This document shows, one piece after another, positions 10,513 through 21,167 of a stretch of DNA of 21,529 nt; the stretch's first letter is position 1; each line of letters starts with the position of its first letter. The translations under genes were made by a program, and so were the position numbers. Source of the DNA: Acanthaster planci (lineage: Eukaryota > Echinodermata > Asteroidea > Valvatida > Acanthasteridae); NCBI RefSeq assembly GCF_001949145.1, contig NW_019091503.1:226730-248258 (forward strand). Reading direction: 5' to 3'. Below the pieces are notes generated by a model. That model made no database searches, was not told where the DNA came from, and worked only from the letters and a program-made list of their open reading frames with translations.

Positions 10513-12329
10513 CTGCAGAGGGAAAGAGAGTCAGTGAGGGGGTGAGGGAATCACAGTGACAGAATGGAGGTGAGGAAACAGGGGTAAGGGGGTGGGTCCG
10601 GGGGTGGGCAAGAGAAAAAACGTCAAGATATTAATTACCAATTTGGTAAAACCCTAAATTTAATCAAGAAAAAAGTCTCAGATTACACTGTAATTCCACG
10701 TAGAAGACATCTACACACTATACATGTAAAAAAAAGCTGCAACACTGAAGTAACGGTTTCTATATCTACACAAATTTAACAAAGTACATGTACATGGAAA
10801 TAAACATGCTGTAGTGCTTCCTGGCTCTGATTGAAATATTCTATTTTGGCTTGTTACTCCTCCATACATTTGAAAAGCATCAAGTCACATTAAAAGATTA
10901 CGCATGAAAGTAACATATCCCTACTACCCTGTTATTAAAAGTGTTTGAGGTTTAGTGTACATACTAGGTAGGTGATACATGCACTGCTAAAGTATTGGTA
11001 CACCGGTAAAGCTTTCCCGTTTTTTTTTTAGTTTTTAAAGGGAGATTAGGTCTCCCACTTTTCTGTTGTTTTGTCTTTTGCTCTCAATATTAAATAAATA
11101 CATGTAAACAAAGATGGAAATTGTCACTGAAAATAGACCCTGCATGTACATGTGTGTTGGGTTTGCCTCTTTTAGGATCGCCCTTAGTAACTACTGGGCA
11201 CTCCCCTTTTTTGTAAATAGTGGATCAACAAAATTTCGCTTCAATTTTTTGTGACATCACATTCCCTTCATTTTCCCATTCACTTGACTTACATACATGT
11301 ACATGTATGAACAGGCCTTCAAGTAAAAGACATCCCGAGTGGGATTTGAAACTACAGGGATTGTAGAAGTAACTGGTACATGCGACCCTTTGTAATGGAA
11401 GCTAAATGTCATAATTTGTGGTAAAAATGGATGACAGATGCTCATTAACATATTCTTTTGTCTGAAACACATAGCCGCCAGCTTAGTGTCTGCATGACAT
11501 GACACCTGTCAGCCAAGCTCCAATGATTTTATGATCTTCATCCATTTTTCATGTCTCCCATCCTTACGTTCATCACAAGGCAAATCAACAACCACATGTA
11601 CATGTACAATGTATTCAATCTTTAACAACCTCTCCAGTTTATCCATTACTTGTTTAAAGTCAAAACAGTAAGTACAATGCAGATGTTGCCAATTTGGTAT
11701 GGCTGGCCTAATCTCTCCTCCCCTTTAAAACCCATATTCTAATCGGATGACTTGCAATCCATCAACGAATAACATTACTCTGTAGCTACCAAACCATTTG
11801 CATGTGTCATGTATGCAGCATCATAAAAAAACTATAGCATACGCTACGTACATACAATTACATGTATATTACACACTAAATTAATTTGAGCGCTTGGCTA
11901 ATCTATGAATTATTCCTTGTGAGAAAAGACAGAAAATATTACACCATTACAAACTGCTTGTAATTGTATGATGGAAGACAATGCTAAATGTATGTCATAT
12001 ATCAAAACAAGTTTAATCTAAATCTTTCAGAGAATTTACTGCGAAAATTTCAAAATGAGAGATTCTTGTTGTACATCATGTAATACATGTACTTGTCAAT
12101 TAATCCCAAAATTAATGAATACATGTACAGTGCAGTTAAATGCTGTTTCAGGTCAATAGTTGGATACATGCCTAGTAAATTACTTTATTTTAAAAACTAT
12201 CACTTTTTTCTATTGAATCTGATTGTGTGCATCACTACAAGTACAGTACAAAAATACACCTTTAGAAACTTTCCTTTCAAAACTGGAATTCTATTGGCCG
12301 AAAAATTTATAAAGATGAACAAAGAAATT
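10513..12329. other. Non-coding stretch upstream of the signal-peptide exon
   Basis: The first 100 bases (about 10515..10620) are a purine/GGGTG-rich tract on the plus strand. On the minus strand this is the pyrimidine tract of the acceptor. The rest has scattered ACATGTA palindromes (for example 11290..11310 and 11593..11606) and no frame or motif I can assign. It is either untranslated first-intron sequence or intergenic DNA. Confidence 0.5.
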
Positions 12330-12401
12330 GACTGGAGCGAGATTTGAACCTGCAGCCTCCGGAATACCGTACCTGTGCTCTACAAACTAAGCTACATGTA
12401 T
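12330..12401 (-). mobile_element. tRNA-Thr-like sequence, probably the head of a tRNA-derived SINE
   Basis: The minus strand carries a Pol III A box (TAGCTTAGTTTGTAGAGCA) and B box (GGTTCAAATC) at tRNA spacing. It folds over exactly 72 nt: D arm GCTT/GAGC, an anticodon loop ACGGTAT with anticodon GGT (threonine), a five-base variable loop and a T arm. The 3' acceptor strand TCCAGTC has no partner at the 5' end, the T and anticodon stems each have mismatches, and the B box is TTCAA rather than TTCGA, so it is not a working tRNA gene. The bases after the tRNA part (CAATTTCTTTGTTCATC) resemble the body that follows tRNA-derived SINE heads in marine invertebrates, as far as I recall, which favours a SINE over a simple tRNA pseudogene. 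The 3' limit of the SINE is not clear; it may extend below 12330. Confidence 0.7.
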
Positions 12402-12979
12402 CTAACCTTATGTTGATGGTTTGTCTTATTTGTCAATATTTTTGTTGGGGGGCACCAATAAATTTTGCCAAAAAAGAAAGAAAAAACGAGCATACTGGGT
12501 CAACAATTCATGTACATGTACCTGCATTTAAAAAATAATTTTATTTATTTATTACCAAACTCTTGCGACCATTTTAAGTGGTCAAACTGTGATTTGACTT
12601 ACATATTTTAAAAAAATGAAAAATTTAAAATCATAGGCCTTAATGATTAAATGAGAGAAAAAAAGATTAAAAAGGAAAATTTACAAAGATTGAAAAAAGA
12701 GCAAAAACCTAAACATTAAAACAGAGAAAGCACTATACCATTAAAAATTTCCTTAGTTATTTCTTTTTACAAATCTGTCATACTCTACAATAACAATAAA
12801 AATACTTCAAGTAAGATGTTAAAGTGAATTTGAAAGCAATGTTTTTTCTATTAAATAAAGTACACGATGAAAAACACTGGATTTGGACCTCCTACCTCCA
12901 CAAACACACACCCTTCAATTTTCAGGGAACTGAGCTTTTTATATACCTACACACTCAAACATTTGGCTCAATAAAAATC
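12402..12979. other. A-rich non-coding stretch
   Basis: From 12540 to 12800 the plus strand is low-complexity and A-rich (many AAAAA and GAAAA runs). No gene, terminal repeat or tail belonging to the neighbouring minus-strand RT is evident: the A-rich strand is the plus strand, the wrong orientation for that element's 3' tail. Confidence 0.5.
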
Positions 12980-13606
12980 ATTTTTGCCAATATTCCACAA
13001 CATGTTTGCGGTCATTTTGGAAAACCAGTTCTCAAAACATTGAGAAGCAACACATGATTTTGTAAATTGTGAACAGAAGTGTTTTCTCCCATGAGCCAAT
13101 TAAGGTTTCAACATCGAATTCCAACAGGGCATCATCATACAATGAATGACCTGAGCCTAAATTATCCTGAAGGCTCTTTTTTGTGTTGATTTGATACAAG
13201 ACGTTTGGTATGCAGTTAAACCTGAGTGCCACACAGGTGCCACTATTCAAATATGGGCTAAACATACATGCATGTGGGAAAAAATGTTACAAGATCTTTT
13301 CTGGGTACAATGAACTTTTTTAAGCATCTGAGAATGTGGAGACGCCTGCCACCTTCAGAAATCATTTGTTGAACCTGTGTGTTCCACTTTAAATTATTTT
13401 GAATCCATACTCCACGTAACTTTGTTTCTGTCACAACTTCAAGTGTATCATCACCTATTACTAAGGAGGGTGGTTCACGTGAATCTTTTCCAAAATAAAA
13501 CTGCATAGCTTTACACTTGGATGGATTGAGATTAAGCTTGTTGCTATGTGCGCAGTGAACTACTGTAAATCATCGATATTATTCTGAATGAGAGAAATGC
13601 TGTTGA

Positions 13607-13628
13607 CTGATCTGATCTGATCTGATCT
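13607..13628. repeat. CTGAT tandem repeat, four copies
   Basis: Four consecutive CTGAT units plus a partial fifth lie inside the RT pseudogene, just after the YMDD block. The 5-bp unit is not a multiple of three. The RT frame changes at this point, which suggests slippage expansion as the cause of one frameshift. Confidence 0.8.
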
Positions 13629-13700
13629 CACCTACATGTAAGTTAAGATCATCCATATATTTCCATTTTTGGGCTATAGAGTCGGCACATGTATCGTTAA

Positions 13701-14005
13701 CCCTAACCCTACATAATACTCCTAATACTACTTGTAGTAAAATGTAGTACTGAGCGCTGTTGCTTGTAAGAGGACATGACTTTATTGTTCTCTGAAGCCA
13801 TACGATATAATAGATAAGACAATGTACCATACAGTGCTGTGGCACTATGAATGCATGGCTTTATTGTTCTCTGTACGAGTAACAATGGAAGTAACCTAGC
13901 CAGAAGTAGTAATTTCTAGCGCGAGGTCCTTCAAGCTCAGACTATTACTTTAGTATTTTGTAGTACTGTGTGGCGTAAGCCAAACAACATGTTTGGTGGT
14001 TAAGG
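13701..14005. mobile_element. TTAA-flanked MITE (piggyBac-like), 305 bp, nested in the RT
   Basis: The insert is bounded by TTAA on both sides (13697..13700 and 14006..14009), the target duplication typical of piggyBac transposons. Its ends are imperfect inverted repeats: CCCTAACCCT on the left and CCTTAACCAC (reverse complement of the right end). Removing the insert and one TTAA restores the RT frame across ...AIIND..., which fixes the boundaries independently of the terminal repeats. Inside is a 20-bp word (CATGxCTTTATTGTTCTCTG) repeated 79 bp apart at 13775..13794 and 13854..13873, and TGTAGTAC words near both ends. There is no transposase frame, so it would have moved using enzymes encoded elsewhere. 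Confidence 0.85.
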
Positions 14006-14075
14006 TTAATAATAGCCAAAAAAATGATCAGGCCAAGTTTTGTCCTTGAGGAAAACCACACATAACATGTTCCAA

Positions 14076-15008
14076 ATTCAGAGGGCTGATTGATAGCGAA
14101 TTTGAAGAGAAGTCAAAGATTATTTTTTTTTTTACCTTCTTCATCTCAAACCTTAAAACAAGCGTGGAGCACTGAATTTGAAAGAACTTTAAAATAGCTT
14201 GCACTGAAGAAGCTAAAGATGGCCAAAGCTCAAAGACATCTGTACAGCATTCACATGAGAAAGATTTGTGGAGCCACGAACTTAGAACACGCACCTTGCT
14301 ACATACATGGATGTTCATCACACACCTTGGCAATCCACATACCCCTACACATTTAAGTTCCAATAACCTTGAGCATTGAGTAACATCTGATTATGATTAT
14401 GATAGTCTACATGTAGAAGCTGATCCAACAACCCATGCACTTTCCTTGAAGAAATTGCCAATTTGAGGGCCAGATGGAATTTACATGTTCTCCACTTCCC
14501 CCCAACATTCCAAAGAACAACTGCCATTTATCAAGTCAAATACTTCAGCAGATTCCAACCAGTCTTGTGATGACTGGAGAGTCCCCTTCTTGATCCTCTT
14601 GTGAATCGATTCTTTGATCACAAAGTCTCTTCTTCATTCCCATATCTGACTATTCTCTTTTGGCAATAAATAAAACTCTTCTAGGAAAACAGATCCTTTT
14701 ACGCACAACCTGGAATGTTGGAAATTTTCAACAATACACAAAGTGACAGAGGAGATCTTGAGAGTTCATTCATCCATCACATTAAGAAGTCTTCTCATCC
14801 ACACATCCGCGCAAACAACCAAGCGCTAAGCCCCCATAAGCTCACCAACAATTCACTTTCAGAACAATTCTGTCAGTTCTTTTCACCTGAAACTGCCAAA
14901 TAATCCTCATTCTTCAAGACTGAGCCAAGGATGGTTTGTGTATCATTGTAAGAATGTCAAGAAAGTACAGTTTAAGCTGATAAGCTCAAATCAGTCATGA
15001 TAAGTACT
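14076..15008. other. Stretch with no recognisable feature
   Basis: Minus-strand frames at 14028..14363 and 14345..14527 lie upstream of the RT block and could include very decayed RT sequence, but only the CGFPQG end (below 14075) is recognisable. Nothing else was found. Confidence 0.4.
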
Positions 15009-15061
15009 GCGGGGACTGAAGTTTCTGCAGGGACTGAAGTTTCTGCAGGGACTGAAGTTTC
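15009..15061. repeat. 18-bp minisatellite, three copies
   Basis: Three head-to-tail units of GCAGGGACTGAAGTTTCT occur at 15009..15026, 15027..15044 and 15045..15061. The first differs by one base (GCGGGG) and the last lacks its final base. Confidence 0.95.
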
Positions 15062-17099
15062 AAGAAAAATCTGTTAAATCATGACAAAGTACATGTACAT
15101 CTCAAAAAAGCCTGCAGAGTGTGGGGAGGGGGCTTCTGCAAAGTGCCAAATGTGAAAAATGTTTCAGTATGCTATAAGCAGACAGCTGTAACAAGACAGC
15201 TGTCTTTTTCATGTTAACTGTAATGTAATGTACATGTCGAAGATGTGATTTAAGCCCAATAATTTCATGCATTTCCAATCCTCCCAAGGCCTGAAATGTG
15301 CCTGTGCTATGCCTCTGCTCTATCAGTGCCTTACAGTGACTTACCAATGCTCACAATTACAGATGGTACTGGAAGTGAAAACAGCAACTGAGATTTGATG
15401 AGACATGGATATGAAATATTTCAAATTCTTAGGAAACTTTTTCATTTTCACAACAGCAAGTTTGCTTACCACAAGGTCCATGATGAGCCTGATACATGTA
15501 TACAGGCTTTTCAAATTGCTCATACAGTTTGTAACTCAGCCTGACAAAAGCCACAAATTAAAAGTTGACATTTAGAGATTGTTAAAACTCATCTCATTCA
15601 CAGGTGTAACTGGACATTCTCTGGCAAAAACATTAGATATCAATGTGGCCCAATAACTTTCGCATGTACATGTGCGTATTTCACCCAAAGAATAAAGACA
15701 CCTGGGCTTTGTGATTTCAATAACAGCACTCCCTTTATCAACTACAAAAGCTACTTTTATCTAGACGAATGCATGTGGCATTATTAGAATTCTAAATTGG
15801 CACATTTGTGAAGTGAAGTTCCCATGAATTTTTCTAAAATTCTAGGATTGATATTCAGTATGCACATACATGTACATAAAAATACGTGCACGTACCGGTA
15901 TGTCTGTTGTTTGAGGTAACTGCTGTTTGAACAAACTCAGTTTCCAGAGGTTAAAGCAGGATAATAGACAGAAACTATTAGCTTAATTTCTGTCTCCATC
16001 TTTTCCTGGATGACCTAATTCACCTGTGAACTGAACCCCATTATTGGCCAATGCTACAACTCAGCACTAATTTAATTGGCACAAGTGCATGTACACATGA
16101 AGGCTATGCACCTGTGTATACACATAAGCAAACCCACAAAATCAGCATTCTACTTGGAATCTGACTTACATGTAGGAAAGGATTAAATGCTTGGATATGG
16201 ACAGAATTTCCAATAAATGTAATGCCAACAGCAAAGAGACCCATTTCCCAAATATGAGCTACTCCTGCTGCACCACACTCCTTTGTAGTACTGGTACATG
16301 TACATGCTATTCATCCAAGCTGTGTTTATCAAGCAGTTTCCACAAATCTAGTCATCCTTTCATCTTAGTTTAGAGTTTGCTTCAACAAATAGGGAACAAT
16401 TTCTACAAACTGTACCCAGCAAAGTGTGGAGCTTCACACTGTTACTGTCTTTCTTTGTGACAGCCTTCACAAAAACTCTGACAAACAAAAGACATATCGC
16501 GGTATTTGAATAACATATGAAAGATACTTACCCCATTTCACACAAGTATCTGCTTGCAGTTTCAAAGCCTGCATCACAATGTTCATTGTATGCATTACTT
16601 TCATATCTATCTGTACTCTAAATGCATGTAGGTACGTGCACAGTTTATCACGATGCGCGAGACAGGTTACCGTGATAAGCATACGTTGAGAACACGTACA
16701 CAGTACCGTATATCCTGCTTCCTATGAAATGACTCATATTAGTCTAAAATGCCAATCTGTTCACTTTTAAGTGCTTCAGGGTCAATTTATCACTGCACAG
16801 ATGAATTTCATATTGTTAATCTACTCGTCTGGTCTGTGTACCAACCCTGAATCACACAACCAGGACTATTATCCATTTGTCACAATGACAGCTCATTAAT
16901 CCACTGGGAAAACCAAGATAGTGTTTTACTCTCATCAGGACTGGCTGCAATGAACTCATAATGGGCATACATTGTACATCTGTTGACAAATTTGTAACAC
17001 ACGTACGTGAGCAGGTGAAACCAATTAATGAAGTCACATCATCTATGTGGTTTCTGTGCTGATTTACAGTCTATTTTTCAGACTGCTTTCAAAATTGCT
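15062..17099. other. Non-coding stretch with small palindromes
   Basis: No gene recognised. Notable items are a perfect 14-bp palindrome AAGACAGCTGTCTT (about 15193..15206), a 10-pair inverted repeat at 16643..16680 (GTTTATCACG, then its partner CGTGATAAGC, including one G-T pair, around an 18-base loop) and a strong minus-strand donor GGG|GTAAGTATC at 16532. That donor could end an untranslated first exon spliced to 10512, but GTAAGT words are expected several times by chance in a window this size. Confidence 0.4.
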
Positions 17100-17410
17100 T
17101 TTATGATATGAGTAAAGGCCGGGGAGGTTTGAAGTAGAGGAGTAGGAATGGAAAAAGAGGAGGACTTGTGGGCGGAGGAGGAACAGTGGAATGGGGGAGG
17201 ACAATCAACACTGATTAATGGATTTTTCTCAATTAGCAGAGTGATCGCAGTGAATCAAACCCATTGAACATCATCATTATCACCTTCCACGGTGACTCCA
17301 ATCTCCAGTCCCACCTGCCAGTTTAAACCAGTCACCTTTAAGGCTGTCCTTTCCTGTCCCTAAGAGTCGGAAGAGTCTCCTCCTCCCTCATATGCATGAC
17401 TCACAGAAAA
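17100..17410. promoter_or_regulatory. GA-rich tract with GC box and AP-1-like site; possible regulatory region
   Basis: From 17115 to 17210 the plus strand is GGAGGA-rich and contains GGGCGG (17170..17175), a GC-box core. Then come a TCC-rich stretch and TGACTCA (17397..17403), the AP-1 consensus. The base composition differs clearly from the surrounding AT-rich DNA. On the minus strand it lies upstream of the receptor exons, so it could serve as their promoter or an enhancer. No TATA box, initiator or transcript start can be assigned, and these short motifs also occur by chance. Confidence 0.2.
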
Positions 17411-18411
17411 TACAGACATGAAGGAGACCCAAGTTGGAAAAAAAACAGCTGATCAAAACTGCTCACCATGCCTGAAATCATTGGCTCACCACAGCTACAA
17501 TGTAACGGTACTACCACCAATTTTTCATATCAAATCTACCCATCACATTTGACAATATTTTCTGCTTCAATCATTACACAAGACATACAGTAAAGTACTA
17601 TTCAGTAGTTTATATTAAATGAGAACTGTTTCAGCGAAACAAGTTTGCAACAAACTCCCTGAATTAAATCATTGCAAGCTAAGTAGGCCTACATGTACAT
17701 TAAGAACTGGAATTTATTGCATTGTTCCTCAAAGACACTTACCCCAAGTACATGTGGATGTATGCACCATACTGGTACACCTTAAGTACAGTATTTCTGA
17801 TTTCAATCTTCATTCCGTTCAGACATTTTGACTGTTTCATAGCTTGCCAAAAAAAAAAGAAATATACAAAAACATGTCATGCAGGAATGACCAAGCAATG
17901 CTTAGAAATGGTTTAAGTATCATGTCGTACATGTATCTCATAAGATTTATTCTCAGCACTTTCTGCTGGGTTGGTAATTTATTCGCATAACCTGGTTTTC
18001 TCAGACATGAAACCAATAAACCATTTATCAACGTAGTGTCATCATAGGCCTACATGTTCTTCTGAGCTCCACACAAGCTTCATTTGGTATTGGCCACCAA
18101 CAGGACAGTGCGAACTAGGTTGTTATACGATTGACTGTCTTGATGTCTCCTGCCATCACGACCCAACTTCACAGAGCTTCTAATCACAGAAACTCCCTGA
18201 GTGCAGGAAATATTTGCTTAGCACAAACAGGTTACCAATGTCATGAGATACATGTACTTACAGCCTGTGGCTAATTCCCTGCTAGTTGTTGTAATAAGCA
18301 TGTTAAACTGCTGAGCAGCATTCTGCTAATAGCCAGTGTTGAAGGACTTTAGTCTGTGACTCAGCCTCAGATTCAAGGCAAGTAACTTGACTATAACATT
18401 GCTTAGTACTG
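17411..18411. other. Stretch with no recognisable feature
   Basis: It contains short random frames, an A10 run near 17850 and TAGGCCTACATG words at 17685 and 18047 that belong to the window-wide ACATGT background. No gene or transposon end was recognised. Confidence 0.4.
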
Positions 18412-18475
18412 TTTTAGCGACTCAAGGTTTTGCCCTGATCAATGTTAATCAGGGTAAAACCTTGAGTTACTAAAA
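18412..18475 (+). other. Long hairpin: 28-bp stem, 8-nt loop
   Basis: The left arm 18412..18439 (starting TTTTAGCGACTCAAGG) pairs with the right arm 18448..18475 (ending CCTTGAGTTACTAAAA) around the loop CAATGTTA. Read as plus-strand RNA, 25 pairs are Watson-Crick, two are G-U and one is a C-A mismatch. Read from the other strand, the two wobbles become A-C mismatches. Size and shape fit a microRNA precursor. They also fit a recently formed inverted duplication or a foldback element core. No target-site duplication or terminal motif is visible. Confidence 0.85.
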
Positions 18476-20174
18476 TGTAATGTCCATTTGTACCCATCTT
18501 TTCCTTAGAGAGATCAGATCTTGCTACTTACAAAAAAAGTTATGCAAAATACTGGTACCATACATGTACATGTACACAGTAGGGAAAAACATACAGTATG
18601 TGCTGTACATGTATCTTTAAAGAGAACCTCTAAGTAAAACATGTTTTTGCTGATTTAATCTGTTCAAATAAATATGCAATGCATGTAGCCATGCACAAGG
18701 GTTTATCCACTACGAACACAGGGTGAGGGTTCCCCTCGTTTTCTCTGTTTTCTCAGATTGACGCAATCTACATTGAGACTTCACATCTTGGCATGAAGAG
18801 AAAAAGAAACCCTTTTAAGTTGTTTAAGTTGAGCTGTGAAGACAAATGACACTGCGTTCAATTTGGATGCTTCCCTATTTACTTGAAAAGATAAATCAGA
18901 GAAAACAAGTTTTCCTTGCTCTTTAAATTTGCATCTCACACACTCCAGGATCTATCTTTTTGACAGCCTTACTTTTATCTTGTTCAGAAGACACCAATTT
19001 CAACTGTGTTTAATTGCAAGACCCTTCGATTTTAATTTCTGAAAGAAAAAAGTACTGAAGCATCAGTGTCATCAACAAACCTCCCCCCTCTGGCAGAAAT
19101 CTGTTTTCCCGAAATGACATCCAATACATTCCTGTCCTGCCCATGTGTCAAGTTTGATCCAACTCTTCACTTGACAGCATACCTTTCATTTAATGCATTA
19201 GGAAACTGTGCTTACTATGCCATTACTGGCAAGAATAACCCTGCGGTGAAACCAGTTTTTACATGTACATATATATGTCTGAACATTACAGAGGGTTCCC
19301 ATTTCCCAATATGGACAGCATACATGTATTTGCCATTAAAGTACAACCCAGATGTGCTATTTTATTATTTCCTGAATTTAAGCAAAAACAAATGAGTACC
19401 AGTAAGGTTTCTTAGAATGCAGTGTGTACAGATGTTTATATACTCAACCACTATGTGTAATGAACTCTATACATTTATGTGCACCATAATTGTTTATGGT
19501 GCTGTAATTTACAGGTACTTGTACAAGGAAACTTGCGTTCCACCAAAATCTTGGAATCTGTTCAAACACTCAGCAAGTTTTGTATTCTCTGCTAAGCTTT
19601 TGCAGTGATTAATGGGTGTAGGGCTGTCTGTATGCACCTGCACTGCAGCCCACACCTGCATGCACTTAGTTACAACTTGGTCGACCAATAGGATCGCTGG
19701 TTTCTTCCACATGCATCTCTATGCAAAGTCAAGACAGTTTTGGTGAACATGATGATCCCCCGCTTACAGTACAGAGGCTGGGAGTTGACTCCATTTCAGA
19801 CATACACTAAAAATTAACCACCAAACTCTTCAACTAATCCAATACAGCCCAATAAACTACCAGTAGATTGTACCTTTCAAAACAAACACATGCAGTGAAT
19901 GTGTACGGAGCCACAAGTTCACTGCACACATGCTGTCTAATGATCCAAATTACTTTTCTCACTGCTTGACGTTTGACCGATCAAATCCAGCTTACCGTAG
20001 GAAGCAGGTTATTTGGTGTCCACCCACCTACATGTAGGTTTCTACAGCTGGTACAAAAATACTGAGCCTGTGTACACACACAGACACACACGAGGGGTTC
20101 AGTTCTCATCAGTGACTTAATGACAAAGCACTCCGCATTCATCAATTTCCTTGAAGTGGCTTGGGGATACTCAC
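18476..20174. other. Stretch with no recognisable feature
   Basis: The longest frames (109 codons at 19066..19395 plus; 63 to 67 codons around 19417..19712) have no family resemblance, splice context or conserved motif. ACATGT words continue (for example 18560..18572). Confidence 0.4.
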
Positions 20175-20315
20175 AGACGCCAGATTACTTTGACCGCTTT
20201 TTCTGCATGGATCACTGGACAGTGTGCCTTTATCAATCAATTTGGTCTTCAGAAAGCACATTAAGACGGTGTCTTTGAGGAATGAAGGAAGGAAGATTCC
20301 AGCCCACTCAATTTC
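20175..20315 (-). CDS. Possible 141-bp internal exon, unidentified
   Basis: On the minus strand a pyrimidine-rich tract ending CTGCAG (20316) precedes a 47-codon open stretch that ends at TCT|GTGAGTATC (donor GT at 20174..20173). Its length is a multiple of three and its frame is open throughout. The frame continues past the donor to TGA at 20144..20142, so a terminal exon is also possible. The inferred peptide (starting EIEWAGIFLPSFLKDTV) has a protein-like composition but no family I recognise. It cannot be in frame with the receptor start, because the leader exon has an in-frame stop. If real, it belongs to another minus-strand gene or to untranslated leader sequence. Confidence 0.22.
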
Positions 20316-20649
20316 CTGCAGCTAGAGAAGAGAGTGCAGTCTAGTTTCGAATCTGGATCCAGCACTACTATTATCAATGAGTATCTTAAAAAAGCGTGCT
20401 AAGTTTTAAAAGATGTTGAATAAGCACACACACATATTGAAATTTGTGTTCATCACGTACGTAACCATGGCAGCATCTTGTTCACATCCTGCAAACATGT
20501 ATCAACAATTTACAAGTTTCATCCTAACAAACAAGGGTGCCAGTTACCAACAATAAAATATTAGACCATAGAAATAAATGATTCATCACTTGGAGCAACA
20601 TGGTATCAATATGCCATAGTTGCAACATGTTGTTTTGTGTGTGGAATTA

Positions 20650-21167
20650 CAGTAAACCCTCGATAACTCAGTAACTTAACTTGAAACTCTGCTTATCTTG
20701 AAGATATTCTTCATTCTCGCCAAAAGAATAGGCTTCTATGTACAGAAATATCTCCGTACCTTGAAATGCCCACACCGCTACATGTGCTTAACTCAAAAGT
20801 ATTTGAAGGGTCAACCCAAAAAAGACCACAGCCAAAATCACTGACACCAATAATTATGGGTCATTTCTGGAAACTACACTTTGTCTTTTTGCTGCAGCAC
20901 TAACGTGCCGCTCACGTGTGTAGACACAATGAACATGCATTCCCAGTGCAGTGTTGGAAATATGCTTATTCACAATGCCAAATCTCACTCAAATTTTTAA
21001 GACAGGGTAAAAAGGAAAGGTGAGGGAATAAAAAGACATGTAGGGTTACTTGTGCACTGTGCATATATGTGTGGGCAAGACTCAGGAACTTCTGTTAAGA
21101 GCTCGAAATCAAGATAACTCGCATCTTTATCCATTTCCCTGAGGTTCGAGTTATCGAGAGTTTACTG
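20650..21167. mobile_element. pogo/Tigger-type MITE, 518 bp
   Basis: The left end CAGTAAACCCTCGATAACTC and the right end in reverse complement, CAGTAAACTCTCGATAACTC, differ at one of 20 positions. Both are flanked by TA (20648..20649 and 21168..21169), the target duplication of Tc1/mariner-superfamily elements. The terminal sequence is the CAGTAAA-x-CTCGATAACTCGAA type known from pogo/Tigger elements. A further GAGTTATCTTGATTTCGAG word inside the right end, with TTATCTTGAAG inside the left, looks like a subterminal binding repeat. There is no transposase frame, so it is non-autonomous. Confidence 0.9.

Larger units (their letters stand above)
12980..14075 (-). pseudogene. Decayed non-LTR retrotransposon reverse transcriptase (L2/CR1/Jockey-like), interrupted by a MITE
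   Basis: Minus-strand homology runs, in RT order, through CGFPQG (14065..14045), LGLIIFLAIIN (to 14005), the catalytic box WKYMDDLNL (about 13665..13640), HSNKLNLNPSKCKAMQFYFG (about 13550..13490), KLRGVWIQNNLKW (about 13420..13380), RLHILRCLKKF, PVWHSGLT, QKRAF, and YDDALLEFDVETL near 13100. These are the palm and thumb of a non-LTR RT, which in life copies element RNA at a nicked target. The YMDD aspartates remain, but the gene is dead: there is a one-base deletion after PQG, a frameshift at a 5-bp tandem repeat, in-frame stops (for example just before the HSNKL block) and further frameshifts near 13260 and 13160. Nothing N-terminal to CGFPQG (no endonuclease or earlier fingers) is recognisable above 14075. 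The MITE at 13701..14005 splits it. Confidence 0.9.

Noticed and set aside
13697-13710. Interstitial telomere repeat (CCCTAA)n
   Set aside because: Only about two units, and better explained as the terminal repeat of the TTAA-flanked MITE.
14028-14527. Frames upstream of the RT block as the N-terminal RT domain
   Set aside because: Only the last residues (CGFPQG) match RT; the rest shows no fingers or palm motif that I can recognise.
16467-16682. 71-codon minus-strand frame crossing a strong GTAAGT donor
   Set aside because: No resemblance to a protein family and no acceptor upstream; the donor alone is kept only as a speculative untranslated-exon end.
16886-16975. 30-codon minus-strand ATG frame (MYAHYEFIAASPDES...)
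   Set aside because: Short, no splice context and no recognised family; easily chance.
19066-19395. 109-codon plus-strand frame
   Set aside because: Cys/Tyr/Leu-rich random composition, no motif, no splice sites and no promoter evidence.
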